Source of the DNA: Legionella taurinensis
GTDB taxonomy: Bacteria > Pseudomonadota > Gammaproteobacteria > Legionellales > Legionellaceae
Direction: 5' to 3'
Length of the DNA: 64,000 nt
NCBI RefSeq assembly: GCF_900452865.1
Contig: NZ_UGOZ01000001.1
Location: 2,046,001 to 2,110,000, forward strand
The position numbers and the translations under genes are program-made. Below the pieces are notes generated by a model. It worked only from the letters and a program-made list of their open reading frames with translations, was not told the origin of the DNA and ran no database searches. Below are positions 28,058 through 36,797 of this stretch, piece by piece. Each line of letters opens with the position of its first letter. The first letter of the stretch is position 1.

Positions 28058-29785
28058 ATGAACAGTTTTTACAACGTATTGAAGCAGGCCAGTCTGGAAG
28101 TTCCCCAAAAAGTCGCATTCCTTTTCACTAAATCCGGAACTGAACTCGATGAATCAGTCACTTATTCAGAGCTGGAATTGCGTGCGAGAGCGGTATCCAA
28201 TCGGCTGATAGCAGAGGGTACTTTGCAGGATCGGGTGATTTTATTATGTCACCCTGGCATTGACTTTATCGTCGGTTATTTTGCCTGCTTAAGGGCGGGT
28301 ATGATTGCCGTTCCCTGCTTTCCACCCACCAATGCTCCTCTAATTGATAAGTTACACCTCATTTGTCAAAATGCAAAACCGGGGCATGTGCTTACGACAT
28401 CCTCCGTCTTAGACACGCTAAAAATGCAACAGAGTAATTTAGAGAGCCCTGTTGCGTTATTACCAACTGACCAGCAGCGAACACTGACTAAAATCAACGA
28501 CATTTTAAAACTACGCCTGATTGTTATCGATGATTCAAAGGACAATGATTTAGATGACAAAGGCAATGGGGTAAAATTGGATGATGTCGCGTTTTTGCAA
28601 TACACGTCAGGGTCAACCCAACAACCCAAAGGGGTTATGGTGACGCATCGCAACTTGTTTGCGAATATGCAGATCATTACTCGTGAATGCAGGATGTGTC
28701 AGGATGATTTCAGTGTGTACTGGCTGCCGCCATACCATGACATGGGATTGATAGGCGGCATACTCGCGCCGGTTTTTTGTCGCTACACCTCCTTGTTGAT
28801 GAATCCAAATTCCTTCTTAAAATACCCTCTACGGTGGTTAAAGCTCTTATCAGACTATAAGGGGACTATCAGCTCAGTGCCTAATTTTGCCTATGATTAC
28901 TGTGTAGACAGGATCGGTGATGATCAATTGTCCGAGTTGGATCTAAGGGGCTGGCGTTTAGCGGCCTGCGGTGCAGAACCAATCCATACGGAAACCCTGG
29001 AACGCTTTTACGAGAAATTCAAAGTCTGCGGCTTTCATAAAAATTTTTATGGGCCTTGTTATGGCATGGCAGAAGTTGTGCTTTTTGTTTCAATCTATCA
29101 TCAGGAATTCAACCATGGCGTCTATCAGCTGGATTCCGCCAGTCTTGCCAGAAACCAAATCATTGAATCTGTCCCGGGTCAAATAGCTAAATCATTGATC
29201 ACAGTGGGTATCCCATCGAGTGACTACCGGATTGAAATCGTTAACCCTGCCGATAACAGCATCTGTCCCGAACTTACCGTAGGCGAAATATGGGTAACTG
29301 GGGAAAGCGTCGCTTTAGGGTATTGGAATTTTCCAGAGGAGACCGACCGAATTTTTCATGCTTATCTCAACACAGGCGAAGGGCCATTTTTAAGAACAGG
29401 GGATTATGGCTTTTTTAAAGACGGAATGCTTTTCATTACCGGCCGAATGAAAGAGGTGATTATCATCAATGGACATAATTATTATCCGCAGGACATCGAA
29501 TTAAAAATTGAAACATCAATTCCTACCCTTCGTTTGGGTTCAACCATTGCCTTTGGGACAGAAAGAAACAATAAAGAGGAATTGGTGATCATAGCCGGTG
29601 TCAAATTATTGGATAACGACAGCCAGGAACAATTAATCAACCAAATTCAAACGGTAGTAAACACTCATTTCAAGTTAACCGTGTCCGAAATAAAATTAGT
29701 CAACTCTGAGGCAATAAAGAAAACAACCAGCGGCAAAAAACGGCGAATCATAATAAAAAACAAATACGAGAAGAATGAATTGTAA
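28058..29785 (+). CDS. Fatty acyl-AMP ligase (FAAL)
   Basis: An adenylating enzyme of 575 residues that activates a fatty acid with ATP and passes it to an acyl carrier protein. The ATP motif LQYTSGSTQQPKGVMVTH is at about residues 180-195. The family-typical WLPPYHDMGLIGGIL follows at about 220. GMIAVPCFPPTN near residue 85 is characteristic of FAALs as opposed to acyl-CoA ligases. The C-terminal hinge FLRTGDYGFFKDGMLFITGRMKEVI is present in segments (TGDYGFF, ITGRMKEVIII), as is a Lys-rich end (KTTSGKKRR). The gene is 17 bases before the ACP-synthase fusion, which supplies the expected acceptor. Confidence 0.9.
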   Translation: MNSFYNVLKQASLEVPQKVAFLFTKSGTELDESVTYSELELRARAVSNRLIAEGTLQDRVILLCHPGIDFIVGYFACLRAGMIAVPCFPPTNAPLIDKLHLICQNAKPGHVLTTSSVLDTLKMQQSNLESPVALLPTDQQRTLTKINDILKLRLIVIDDSKDNDLDDKGNGVKLDDVAFLQYTSGSTQQPKGVMVTHRNLFANMQIITRECRMCQDDFSVYWLPPYHDMGLIGGILAPVFCRYTSLLMNPNSFLKYPLRWLKLLSDYKGTISSVPNFAYDYCVDRIGDDQLSELDLRGWRLAACGAEPIHTETLERFYEKFKVCGFHKNFYGPCYGMAEVVLFVSIYHQEFNHGVYQLDSASLARNQIIESVPGQIAKSLITVGIPSSDYRIEIVNPADNSICPELTVGEIWVTGESVALGYWNFPEETDRIFHAYLNTGEGPFLRTGDYGFFKDGMLFITGRMKEVIIINGHNYYPQDIELKIETSIPTLRLGSTIAFGTERNNKEELVIIAGVKLLDNDSQEQLINQIQTVVNTHFKLTVSEIKLVNSEAIKKTTSGKKRRIIIKNKYEKNEL

Positions 29786-29802
29786 AAAAGGCGGATACTG
29801 CT

Positions 29803-31422
29803 ATGTCAAATAGGCGTGCTGTAGTGAAATCAATTCGAATCCATGACAAAGAAATCAGTGAAGAGAGTATTCAGCACTGGTTAAGGGATAAAATTATTAC
29901 AATCCGCCATTATGATCAGAAAAAGGTTGCGCTGGATTGCCCATTTAGCCAATTTGGCCTTGACTCGATCCACCTGATGTCCATCTTAAGTGAGCTTGAG
30001 ATTATGCTGGATAGGGAATTGCCGGATAGCCTATTCAACGATTACCCAACAATACGCACCCTGTCCCTGTTTTTATCCCGGAATCCCCTGAAGGATAAGT
30101 TGCCGCAGCCCCCGAATAACAATGCTCCTGGACTGCATGGGCTTAAAAGTCCAGTAACCGAGGATGACTCAGGCTCCCCTCCCCCCATTGACATTTTTGA
30201 TAATACCAAAAAAATGCCTTTGATGGCGCGCGCCAACTTGTTCTGCCCGATGCCCCCAGAATACGGAGAGGTCAGACGCTATCTGATGCGCCCCCTGACT
30301 TCACCGCAGGATCGTGAAGTCACAATCATGGATCCGTTTACCAATGAAAAGACAAAGATGCTGATGTTTGGATCAAACAATTACCTCGGTTTTGCCAATG
30401 ACCCCTACATTAAAAACAAAGTGATTGAAACAATAAACCAATATGGCACTGGTATTGGCAGTGCTCCCTTATTAAGCGGTTATACCGAGCTGCATGCGCA
30501 GTTGGAGGAACGGCTGGCAGCATTTAAACAAAAGGAAACGGCGTTAGTATTTCCTAATGGCTTTGCTGCCAATGGTGGAATGCTCAATGCCTTGGTTACA
30601 CCGCATGATTTGTTGGTGTTCGATGAGTACAGCCATGCTTCTTTTATTGAAGGGGTGAAAACCTTACGCAGTAAGTCGATGGTATTTAGCCATAATCAGG
30701 CAGCCTCATTGGCTGAGGAATTAAGTCTTGACAATGGACAATTTCAGGACATTTATGTGGGCGTTGAAGGAGTCTACTCGATGGACGGCGACTTGGCGCC
30801 TCTCGATGAAATAGTCAACGTTTGTCACGCCAGGGGAGCAATGCTTATCGTTGATGATGCGCATGGCACAGGCATTCTTGGACAACACGGCAGTGGCACT
30901 GCCGAATTGTTTCATGTAAGTCGGGAAGTAGATATCCACATGGGTACATTCAGCAAGGCCATTGCCGTGAATGGTGGATTTGTCGCAGCCCAAAAAGAAA
31001 TTGTCGAATTTCTACGCTTTATGGCCCGCTCCTACATGTTTTCTGCTTCACCTCCTCCACCCATGGTCGCCAGCGTTCTGGCCGCGCTGGATCTGATTGA
31101 GAATGAGCCCTGGCGGCGGGAAAAATTGCATGCCAATATTCGCTACTTGTCCGATAAATTGAAACAAATGGGGCTGTTGCATGCCGATGCCCGATCAGCC
31201 ATTTTCCCTCTGATGATTCCCAACGACATGGATAGGAAGCAGGCAAGGTACGTGTTCCATAGCCGAGGTCTTTTTATCAATACCTCGGAATACCCGGCAG
31301 TTCCCAAAGACAAACAACGCTTCAGAATCAGTTTAATGGCACAGCATACTCAGGAAGACATCAACAAGCTCTGTGAATGCATTGAAGAGGTATGGGCGAC
31401 GTGTCGGCAATCAGATCGGTGA
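29803..31422 (+). CDS. Acyl carrier protein / alpha-oxoamine synthase fusion (serine palmitoyltransferase-like)
   Basis: A 539-residue two-domain protein. Residues about 15-95 are an acyl carrier domain with the phosphopantetheine site FGLDS (Ser55). A Pro/Asn linker leads to a PLP-dependent alpha-oxoamine synthase at 140-535: SNNYLGFANDP, SGYTELHAQLEERLA, VDDAHGTGILGQHGSG, and the PLP lysine 385 in HMGTFSKAIAVNGG. Relatives condense an acyl thioester with an amino acid, losing CO2 (BioF, KBL, serine palmitoyltransferase, PigH-like ACP fusions). Placed between a FAAL and a ketosphinganine-reductase-like SDR, it most resembles a self-loading sphingoid-base synthase. The amino acid cannot be read from sequence. 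LqsA/CqsA-type signal synthesis is the main alternative, but those lack an ACP domain. Confidence 0.88.
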   Translation: MSNRRAVVKSIRIHDKEISEESIQHWLRDKIITIRHYDQKKVALDCPFSQFGLDSIHLMSILSELEIMLDRELPDSLFNDYPTIRTLSLFLSRNPLKDKLPQPPNNNAPGLHGLKSPVTEDDSGSPPPIDIFDNTKKMPLMARANLFCPMPPEYGEVRRYLMRPLTSPQDREVTIMDPFTNEKTKMLMFGSNNYLGFANDPYIKNKVIETINQYGTGIGSAPLLSGYTELHAQLEERLAAFKQKETALVFPNGFAANGGMLNALVTPHDLLVFDEYSHASFIEGVKTLRSKSMVFSHNQAASLAEELSLDNGQFQDIYVGVEGVYSMDGDLAPLDEIVNVCHARGAMLIVDDAHGTGILGQHGSGTAELFHVSREVDIHMGTFSKAIAVNGGFVAAQKEIVEFLRFMARSYMFSASPPPPMVASVLAALDLIENEPWRREKLHANIRYLSDKLKQMGLLHADARSAIFPLMIPNDMDRKQARYVFHSRGLFINTSEYPAVPKDKQRFRISLMAQHTQEDINKLCECIEEVWATCRQSDR

Positions 31423-31468
31423 ATTGCACCTCCTGGTGATATGCTTTTGCCATAGGTAAGGAGATTAA

Positions 31469-32266
31469 ATGAATAAAAGGCCTCTTGCCTTAATCACGGG
31501 CGGCTCCTCTGGTTTGGGGTTGCAATTCGCTAAAAATCTGGCGCAAGCAGGTTATTCAATCCTGATCATTGCCCGCGATACTAAAAAACTGGGTGCGGCA
31601 GTCGAAGCCATTAAAGCGACGGGCTCATTGGATGTCATCGGGTTTACCGCCGATATCTCTGATTACGAATCATTTAAGCCCGTTATTCACCATTTAAAAA
31701 CCCACCGCCTAACCCTGGATTTTTTAATTATTAACGCAGGCATTGCCTATGTCAGCACGCTGCAGGAATCCGATATCAATAAACTGAGAGAGGTATTAAA
31801 CATTAATTTATTAGGCAGCATGCTCTCTACCAAAGTATTTCTTGACCACATGACCCGGAATAAAAAAGCTAAAATACTATTTATTTCTTCCGCGGCAGGG
31901 CTTGTTGGCTTGGCTGGATACACCGCCTATGGAGCGTCCAAAGCGGGGCTAATTAATTTTGCCAGCGCCTTACGGCGGGAACTGTTAGGTCATATAGCTG
32001 TTTACGTGGCCTGCCCGGGCGATATTGACACACCGCAATACGCCAGTGAATTAACCCAGATGCCGGATTGGATGAAAACCAACAGTGCTCGATCAGCAGC
32101 TAAGCCTGTCGAGGTTATTGCAGCTCGAATATTAAAAAAATGCCGCCAAAAAAAATTTGAAATTTATACTAACAACGACATATTCTTTTTACTTAGCGTT
32201 TTACCGCGATTTCTGCCAAGAAAACTCTTTCATTGGATAGCGGATCATCTACTGCCAAGACCTTGA
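31469..32266 (+). CDS. SDR, 3-ketodihydrosphingosine reductase-like
   Basis: A 265-residue SDR with the cofactor motif TGGSSGLG, an NADP-compatible Arg after strand 2 (IIARDTKKL), INAG (in place of NNAG), catalytic FISSAAG, and Tyr154-x3-Lys158 in YTAYGASKAG. The segment VYVACPGDIDTPQY corresponds to the PPDTDTPGF loop of eukaryotic 3-ketodihydrosphingosine reductase. The C-terminus is hydrophobic and basic (FFLLSVLPRFLPRKLFHWI), as in the membrane-tethered members of that family. It follows the ACP-oxoamine synthase gene by 46 bases with a strong ribosome site (AAGGAG), so it probably reduces the alpha-amino ketone made there. Confidence 0.85.
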   Translation: MNKRPLALITGGSSGLGLQFAKNLAQAGYSILIIARDTKKLGAAVEAIKATGSLDVIGFTADISDYESFKPVIHHLKTHRLTLDFLIINAGIAYVSTLQESDINKLREVLNINLLGSMLSTKVFLDHMTRNKKAKILFISSAAGLVGLAGYTAYGASKAGLINFASALRRELLGHIAVYVACPGDIDTPQYASELTQMPDWMKTNSARSAAKPVEVIAARILKKCRQKKFEIYTNNDIFFLLSVLPRFLPRKLFHWIADHLLPRP

Positions 32267-32293
32267 AATAAGCTCTGAACGCTGTGCATGGGA

Positions 32294-32327
32294 AAACTCA
32301 CAATTAAAAATTTCCAATTGTGAGTTT
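32294..32327. terminator. Perfect 12-bp inverted repeat between convergent genes
   Basis: AAACTCACAATT (32294-32305) and AATTGTGAGTTT (32316-32327) form a perfect 12-bp stem with a 10-base loop, flanked by A-run and T-run, so it can end transcription in both directions (SDR gene and the unknown gene ending at 32341). Confidence 0.65.
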
Positions 32328-32340
32328 GCCGTGGCTTATA

Positions 32341-33219
32341 TCAGTTAATGGCGAATTCCACTTTTTTAGGGTGTTTCCTGAGAGGCGTTTTTTCATCCGT
32401 TGACGCGTCATCGGCTGAATTGTCGCTGGTGTCCTCTTTGGTGTTTTCGTCGCTTTCATTAATGTCCGTTTCAGCCTCCGCCACGTCTTCCCGTTGTTGA
32501 GCCTCTTTTTTGGCTTGTTCCGGATCAATGCCGCTGGATATTCTGAAAAAGCCCAGCAAGAACTCTAAAGGCAACATCAGCGCCGATTTAAACGTGGACG
32601 TGGTTGATTTTAAACTGTCTCTGGCGACATGTTCGCTATTGTAATTATGGCGCAGATAAATTTTTTCCAATAGGCCCGTATGGCGCTGATAAATGGTATC
32701 CAGATGGCGATTGCGACGCCCTTCCTGATCAAGCAGGTAATCCTGCAATTCTGAATGGCTGTCCCAAAGTGCCGCGCGGCGTTTTTGCAGCAAGGCAAGC
32801 TCATTGTCGTAAAACTCGATTTCCTTGTCGATTTCGCGTTTAAGCTTATCGCAGGCTTCCTTACGCCCAGGCGCTTGTTCGCCGGAAATGATGGTTTCCG
32901 ATTCCCTAATCGCCACCTCGGCATAACGATGGATCAGTTCTTCTTTCTTTTTAAGGATCTCTTCAATCTTTTGATCAAGGTATTGAATGGCTTCTTTATT
33001 GGAGCCTAAAGCCTGATAATGAGAGTCAAAACGTTTATTGCTGGCCATTTGCTGGCGGAGTTTGTTTAATTCTGCCGCTTCCTGCGCCAACGCACGCAAT
33101 TGCGCCTGATCGTTTAAGTTCTTATCCCGGCTGATTAATAATTGTCGAATGAAAGCGGCAAGAATACCGACTACACCAAATACCGCCGCGCAGATGATAG
33201 CAATAGTGACTGGTTCCAT
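32341..33219 (-). CDS. Membrane-anchored coiled-coil protein of unknown function
   Basis: About 292 residues. One N-terminal membrane helix (TIAIICAAVFGVVGILAAFI, residues 5-25) is followed by a long charged helical region (25-190) rich in Glu, Lys, Gln and Leu with coiled-coil character. The C-terminal 80 residues are acidic with many Asp/Glu/Ser/Thr (TDINESDENTKEDTSDNSAD). No domain recognised. The ATG at 33219 is chosen because AAGGAG lies 8 bases before it. It follows the 33231-33884 gene after about 11 bases and is surely co-transcribed with it. Confidence 0.75.
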   Translation of the reverse strand: MEPVTIAIICAAVFGVVGILAAFIRQLLISRDKNLNDQAQLRALAQEAAELNKLRQQMASNKRFDSHYQALGSNKEAIQYLDQKIEEILKKKEELIHRYAEVAIRESETIISGEQAPGRKEACDKLKREIDKEIEFYDNELALLQKRRAALWDSHSELQDYLLDQEGRRNRHLDTIYQRHTGLLEKIYLRHNYNSEHVARDSLKSTTSTFKSALMLPLEFLLGFFRISSGIDPEQAKKEAQQREDVAEAETDINESDENTKEDTSDNSADDASTDEKTPLRKHPKKVEFAIN

Positions 33220-33230
33220 GCTCACTCTCC

Positions 33231-33884
33231 TTATTGCAAGTGAATCAATTGCGTATGGATATCAACCGTAAAGTAGCGGCTGAATGCCTGGTAGGAATCA
33301 ATGTCAGGCCATTGTTCTTCCCGATCGCACATGCGCAGCATTTCCGCTTCGAAAATGGGACGGTAGTATTCTTTCAGGAAGGGTTTGATTTCAGCGAGGT
33401 GATCGAAATTCTTAATCACCACCGTCGCATTTTCCGCCAGGTGCGAAATATTGACTCGCTCAAGCACATTGGACAATTCGTGATCATCCTCAACTGCCGT
33501 TTTCATCCATTTCAATAACACGGAACGGGGTCGGACACGAAGCAGTTGGCGACCTTCTGCCACGGAGTCTTCCATCAGTACGATATGGGAATGCAGTTCG
33601 AATTTAAAGCAGCAGAGAAAATCCAGGAAACTGCCTTCGATGTCGTTACGTGCCTCTTTCCCCAACCAACGGCAGATTTCGTGTCTGAACATTGTAGGAA
33701 AATGACGTTCAATTTCGTTTAAAGTCTCTTCATCATTCGTTTGTTTTGGTATAACATAAGCCGTGTTGTCTGTTTGAAGCAAACGTAAATCGGGTAAATC
33801 GATGTCGTTTATTTGAGCGGCCAGGAAAGATAAAAAAACCTTAGTAGGTTTGAGAACAATTATTTCCCATTGACTTGGTTGCAT
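33231..33884 (-). CDS. Unknown cytoplasmic protein paired with the coiled-coil gene
   Basis: A 217-residue soluble protein starting MQPSQWEIIVLKPTKVFLSF. It is rich in Leu, Asp, Glu, His and Arg, with helical segments (EIERHFPTMFRHEICRWLG; LLKWMKTAVEDDHELSNVL) and no signal peptide, membrane segment or recognised motif. AAGGAG lies 7 bases before the ATG. It is the first gene of a two-gene operon with the membrane coiled-coil protein; the two may act together, but no function can be inferred. Confidence 0.75.
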   Translation of the reverse strand: MQPSQWEIIVLKPTKVFLSFLAAQINDIDLPDLRLLQTDNTAYVIPKQTNDEETLNEIERHFPTMFRHEICRWLGKEARNDIEGSFLDFLCCFKFELHSHIVLMEDSVAEGRQLLRVRPRSVLLKWMKTAVEDDHELSNVLERVNISHLAENATVVIKNFDHLAEIKPFLKEYYRPIFEAEMLRMCDREEQWPDIDSYQAFSRYFTVDIHTQLIHLQ

Positions 33885-34156
33885 GACGCTCTCCTTGTTT
33901 TAATTGACTCATCCTGAGTAAAACTAAAGCAAAATCAAAACGCCTTGTCTTCCACTTTTCTTGGGGGAAGACTATCAGGTTAACTCCACCAAAATTAAAT
34001 TGCAATATATTTTTTTAACCTACCTGGTCTATCCACCCCTCAAAAAAGAAAAAACAGGGGTCAGAAGCGGATGCTGCGAGGGTATAAAAATTTTTTGTTC
34101 ACTTGACAGTCATGGCGTATTGTATATGCTTGCGGTTTTTATTCTGTTGTTAAATC

Positions 34157-35686
34157 ATGACCACCCTCAAAAAACTGGTCCTTGCCCTTTTGATCCCCCT
34201 GTTTCTGGCCTGTGTCGTGATGTGGGGCATAGTCAACTCCCTCAAACCAGACACCATCAAGGCCTATGTTAATGCAGAACTGCAACGGCTGACGAACGAA
34301 TCCGGGGAAATCAAGGGTGACGTGAGCTGGCATGTTTTTCCGAGACCGCGAATCAAGATAACGCACGTCCAGATTGGCGACCCGCGCAGTGCCTCTCCTT
34401 TTGCCGTAACCATCGACAACCTTCTGCTTAATCTTAAATTGACGCAATTGTTACGGGGAAATCTCGTTTTTAGCGAACTGAACGTCGATGGCTTTACTGT
34501 CGCGATTGACCAGCGTGCAGGCCGTATCAATCCCCCGGCGCAGGCAAAGCCGGCCCACGAGATGGAACCGCTGGCGCAGCAATTTGCCATAAAAAACGTA
34601 ATGCTCAGCCATGGCAGATTAATCGTAACCCGCGACCAGAGTCAGGTGATCTTTTCCGGTTTGCAGATTGGCGCGGAGCAATTCAACCTGCGGCAACAGT
34701 CCTTCCCCTTCCAGTTAAAAAGCAGGGTCACCGTCAGTAAAAAGGGGCAGCCCTTCCTGCACACGCAGTTCCTGTTTAAGGGAAACACCCGACTGACGAC
34801 GCAGTGGCTTTCGGATGTCCAGTTAAAATCCCTGCCCTTGTTTGGGCAACTGACGTTGCTGGACCTGGGCATTCAGCAGTTGAAAGTCGATCGCCTGCAG
34901 GCGAATACGTCCTACAAAGAAGGGGTTCTTGATTTAAACCCCCTCACCTTAAGCCTTTATCGCGGCGAATCAGTAGGCGATTTGCACTATGATCCGCAAC
35001 AGGCGAGGCTTCACATAAACCAAACGGCTACCGATTTGGACAGCAATAAGCTGATTCATGACCTTTTTGCCAGGAAGCTGCTGAAAGGCCGTCTCGATTT
35101 TTCTCTGCACACGGAAATTGATCTGCAGGATTTCAAATGGCCTCAGTCCATTAGTGGTAAAGGCAATGTCACTGTCAAAGACGGCACATTAATGGCAATG
35201 AACGTCAACCAGATGATTCAGGAAACCAATGCCCGGATTAATTCTCTTTTTCTCAATAAATCCGCCGCGGACCAGTCAGCTAAACCCGAGGAAACGTTGA
35301 CTAACCCGGCTTTCTTTAAGGGCAATACCGACTTTAAGCTGATGGCCTCGCAGTATCGGATTGAGAACGGGTTGTTAAACAGTCACTTATTCGTTCTGCA
35401 GACCAACCGCCTGCAATTGAAAGGCGGCGGCCAAATCAACCTGCTTGATTATTCGCTGTCCGGGGCTCTGTTGGCTAAGGTGATCTTTAAAAATGAGAAC
35501 GCGGATAAAATTCAGCAACTACTTGGCGGCGCCATTCCCTTGCTGGTCAAAGGAACCCTCATTGAACCCTTAATCCTGCCGGATATGAAAAAAATAAACC
35601 CGTTGTTGACGCAGACTTTCATCACCGAAACCCTGACCCTGCCGGTTAAAGCCGTGCACAATCAATTGAAGGCTATGTTACGTTAA
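34157..35686 (+). CDS. AsmA family protein
   Basis: A 509-residue envelope protein. An N-terminal membrane helix (LVLALLIPLFLACVVMWGIV) anchors it in the inner membrane and the rest lies in the periplasm. The N-terminal chorein-like block (GDVSWHVFPRPRIKITHVQIG) and the C-terminal AsmA region around residues 320-420 (GKGNVTVKDGTLMAMNVNQ, AMNVNQMIQETNARI, LNSHLFVLQT) are typical. AsmA-like proteins affect outer-membrane assembly and are thought to help move phospholipids between membranes. The gene ends one base before mutY, which implies coupling. The ribosome site is weak. Confidence 0.88.
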   Translation: MTTLKKLVLALLIPLFLACVVMWGIVNSLKPDTIKAYVNAELQRLTNESGEIKGDVSWHVFPRPRIKITHVQIGDPRSASPFAVTIDNLLLNLKLTQLLRGNLVFSELNVDGFTVAIDQRAGRINPPAQAKPAHEMEPLAQQFAIKNVMLSHGRLIVTRDQSQVIFSGLQIGAEQFNLRQQSFPFQLKSRVTVSKKGQPFLHTQFLFKGNTRLTTQWLSDVQLKSLPLFGQLTLLDLGIQQLKVDRLQANTSYKEGVLDLNPLTLSLYRGESVGDLHYDPQQARLHINQTATDLDSNKLIHDLFARKLLKGRLDFSLHTEIDLQDFKWPQSISGKGNVTVKDGTLMAMNVNQMIQETNARINSLFLNKSAADQSAKPEETLTNPAFFKGNTDFKLMASQYRIENGLLNSHLFVLQTNRLQLKGGGQINLLDYSLSGALLAKVIFKNENADKIQQLLGGAIPLLVKGTLIEPLILPDMKKINPLLTQTFITETLTLPVKAVHNQLKAMLR

Positions 35687-35687
35687 C

Positions 35688-36773
35688 ATGCAAAACCCAT
35701 TGATTAAGCAATTCAGCCTGCCGCTTCTCGCCTGGTATGATGAGTATGGCCGCAAGGATTTACCCTGGCAGCATCCACGCAGCGCCTACCGTGTCTGGGT
35801 TTCGGAAATCATGCTGCAGCAAACGCAGGTGCAAACCGTTCTCCCCTATTTTGACCGTTTTATGCACCATTTTCCGACGGTGCACGCGTTGGCCGGGGCG
35901 AGCGAGGAGCAGGTCATGGCCCATTGGTCCGGCCTTGGGTATTACAGCCGGGCACGCCATCTGCACCGGACAGCCCGGCTCATTGCAAGCGAATATGGCG
36001 GTGAATTCCCACAGGATGTCACGGCGCTTGCAGAGCTTCCCGGCATCGGTCCTTCCACAGCCGCAGCCATTGCCTCCCAGGCATTTAATCGTCCCACGGC
36101 TATCCTTGATGGCAATGTCAAACGGGTTTTAAGCCGTTACTTTATGGTGGATGGCTGGCCTGAGAAGGCTGATGTGAAAAACAAACTCTGGCAGTTGGCC
36201 CAGGACTGCATGCCTTTGCAACGGTGTGCCGATTACACCCAGGCCATCATGGATTTGGGCGCGACCTGCTGCACCAGTAAAAACCCGGGATGCGCGCGTT
36301 GTCCCGTCCAGGCCAGCTGCCTTGCTTTCAAGCATGGGAAAGTCAGTGACTACCCTTTCAAAAAACAAAAAAAGCCACTCCCCGTCCGGCATCGGCAATT
36401 TTTATTGCTTTGCCGCGACAATCAGGAGATTTACCTTGAAAAAAACCCGCCGAAAGGCCTGTGGGGCAGCCTCTGGTGCCTGCCCAGTCTCGACACCGAA
36501 AGCCCTGTTGAACCGTTTATCGAGGCTCACTATGGTTTTAGCAGCTTGAAAATGGAGGCATTAACGTTCATCAAGCACACGTTCAGCCATTTTCATTTAC
36601 ACATGACGGTCAATCTGGTTCATACGGGTTTGTCCGTCAATCACCGCCTTAAACAACCGCAAGGCCAATGGGTTCATCCTGTCGCGGCCACCCAGCTCGC
36701 TTTGGCCAAACCCATGCGTGATATCATCGAACGCTACCTTGAATACCTGGCTACGCAGGCCGTATTGACTTAA
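35688..36773 (+). CDS. mutY: A/G-specific adenine glycosylase
   Basis: MutY removes adenine mispaired with 8-oxoguanine. The protein of 361 residues opens with LLAWYDEYGRKDLPWQ, then VSEIMLQQTQVQTVLPYFDRF (catalytic Glu), the helix-hairpin-helix LAELPGIGPSTAAAIAS with the following Asp in FNRPTAILDGNVKRV, and the iron-sulfur cysteines C-x6-C-x2-C-x5-C in CCTSKNPGCARCPVQASC. The C-terminal NUDIX-like domain (residues 230-350) recognises oxoG. It starts one base after the AsmA stop codon. Confidence 0.96.
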   Translation: MQNPLIKQFSLPLLAWYDEYGRKDLPWQHPRSAYRVWVSEIMLQQTQVQTVLPYFDRFMHHFPTVHALAGASEEQVMAHWSGLGYYSRARHLHRTARLIASEYGGEFPQDVTALAELPGIGPSTAAAIASQAFNRPTAILDGNVKRVLSRYFMVDGWPEKADVKNKLWQLAQDCMPLQRCADYTQAIMDLGATCCTSKNPGCARCPVQASCLAFKHGKVSDYPFKKQKKPLPVRHRQFLLLCRDNQEIYLEKNPPKGLWGSLWCLPSLDTESPVEPFIEAHYGFSSLKMEALTFIKHTFSHFHLHMTVNLVHTGLSVNHRLKQPQGQWVHPVAATQLALAKPMRDIIERYLEYLATQAVLT

Positions 36774-36797
36774 CAAGCGACCACACCGATCTCGGGG

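Noticed and set aside
29803..31422. Calling the oxoamine synthase LqsA (quorum-sensing autoinducer synthase)
   Set aside because: LqsA/CqsA enzymes lack a fused ACP and are not accompanied by FAAL and ketosphinganine-reductase-like genes; no lqsR/lqsS-type genes are adjacent.
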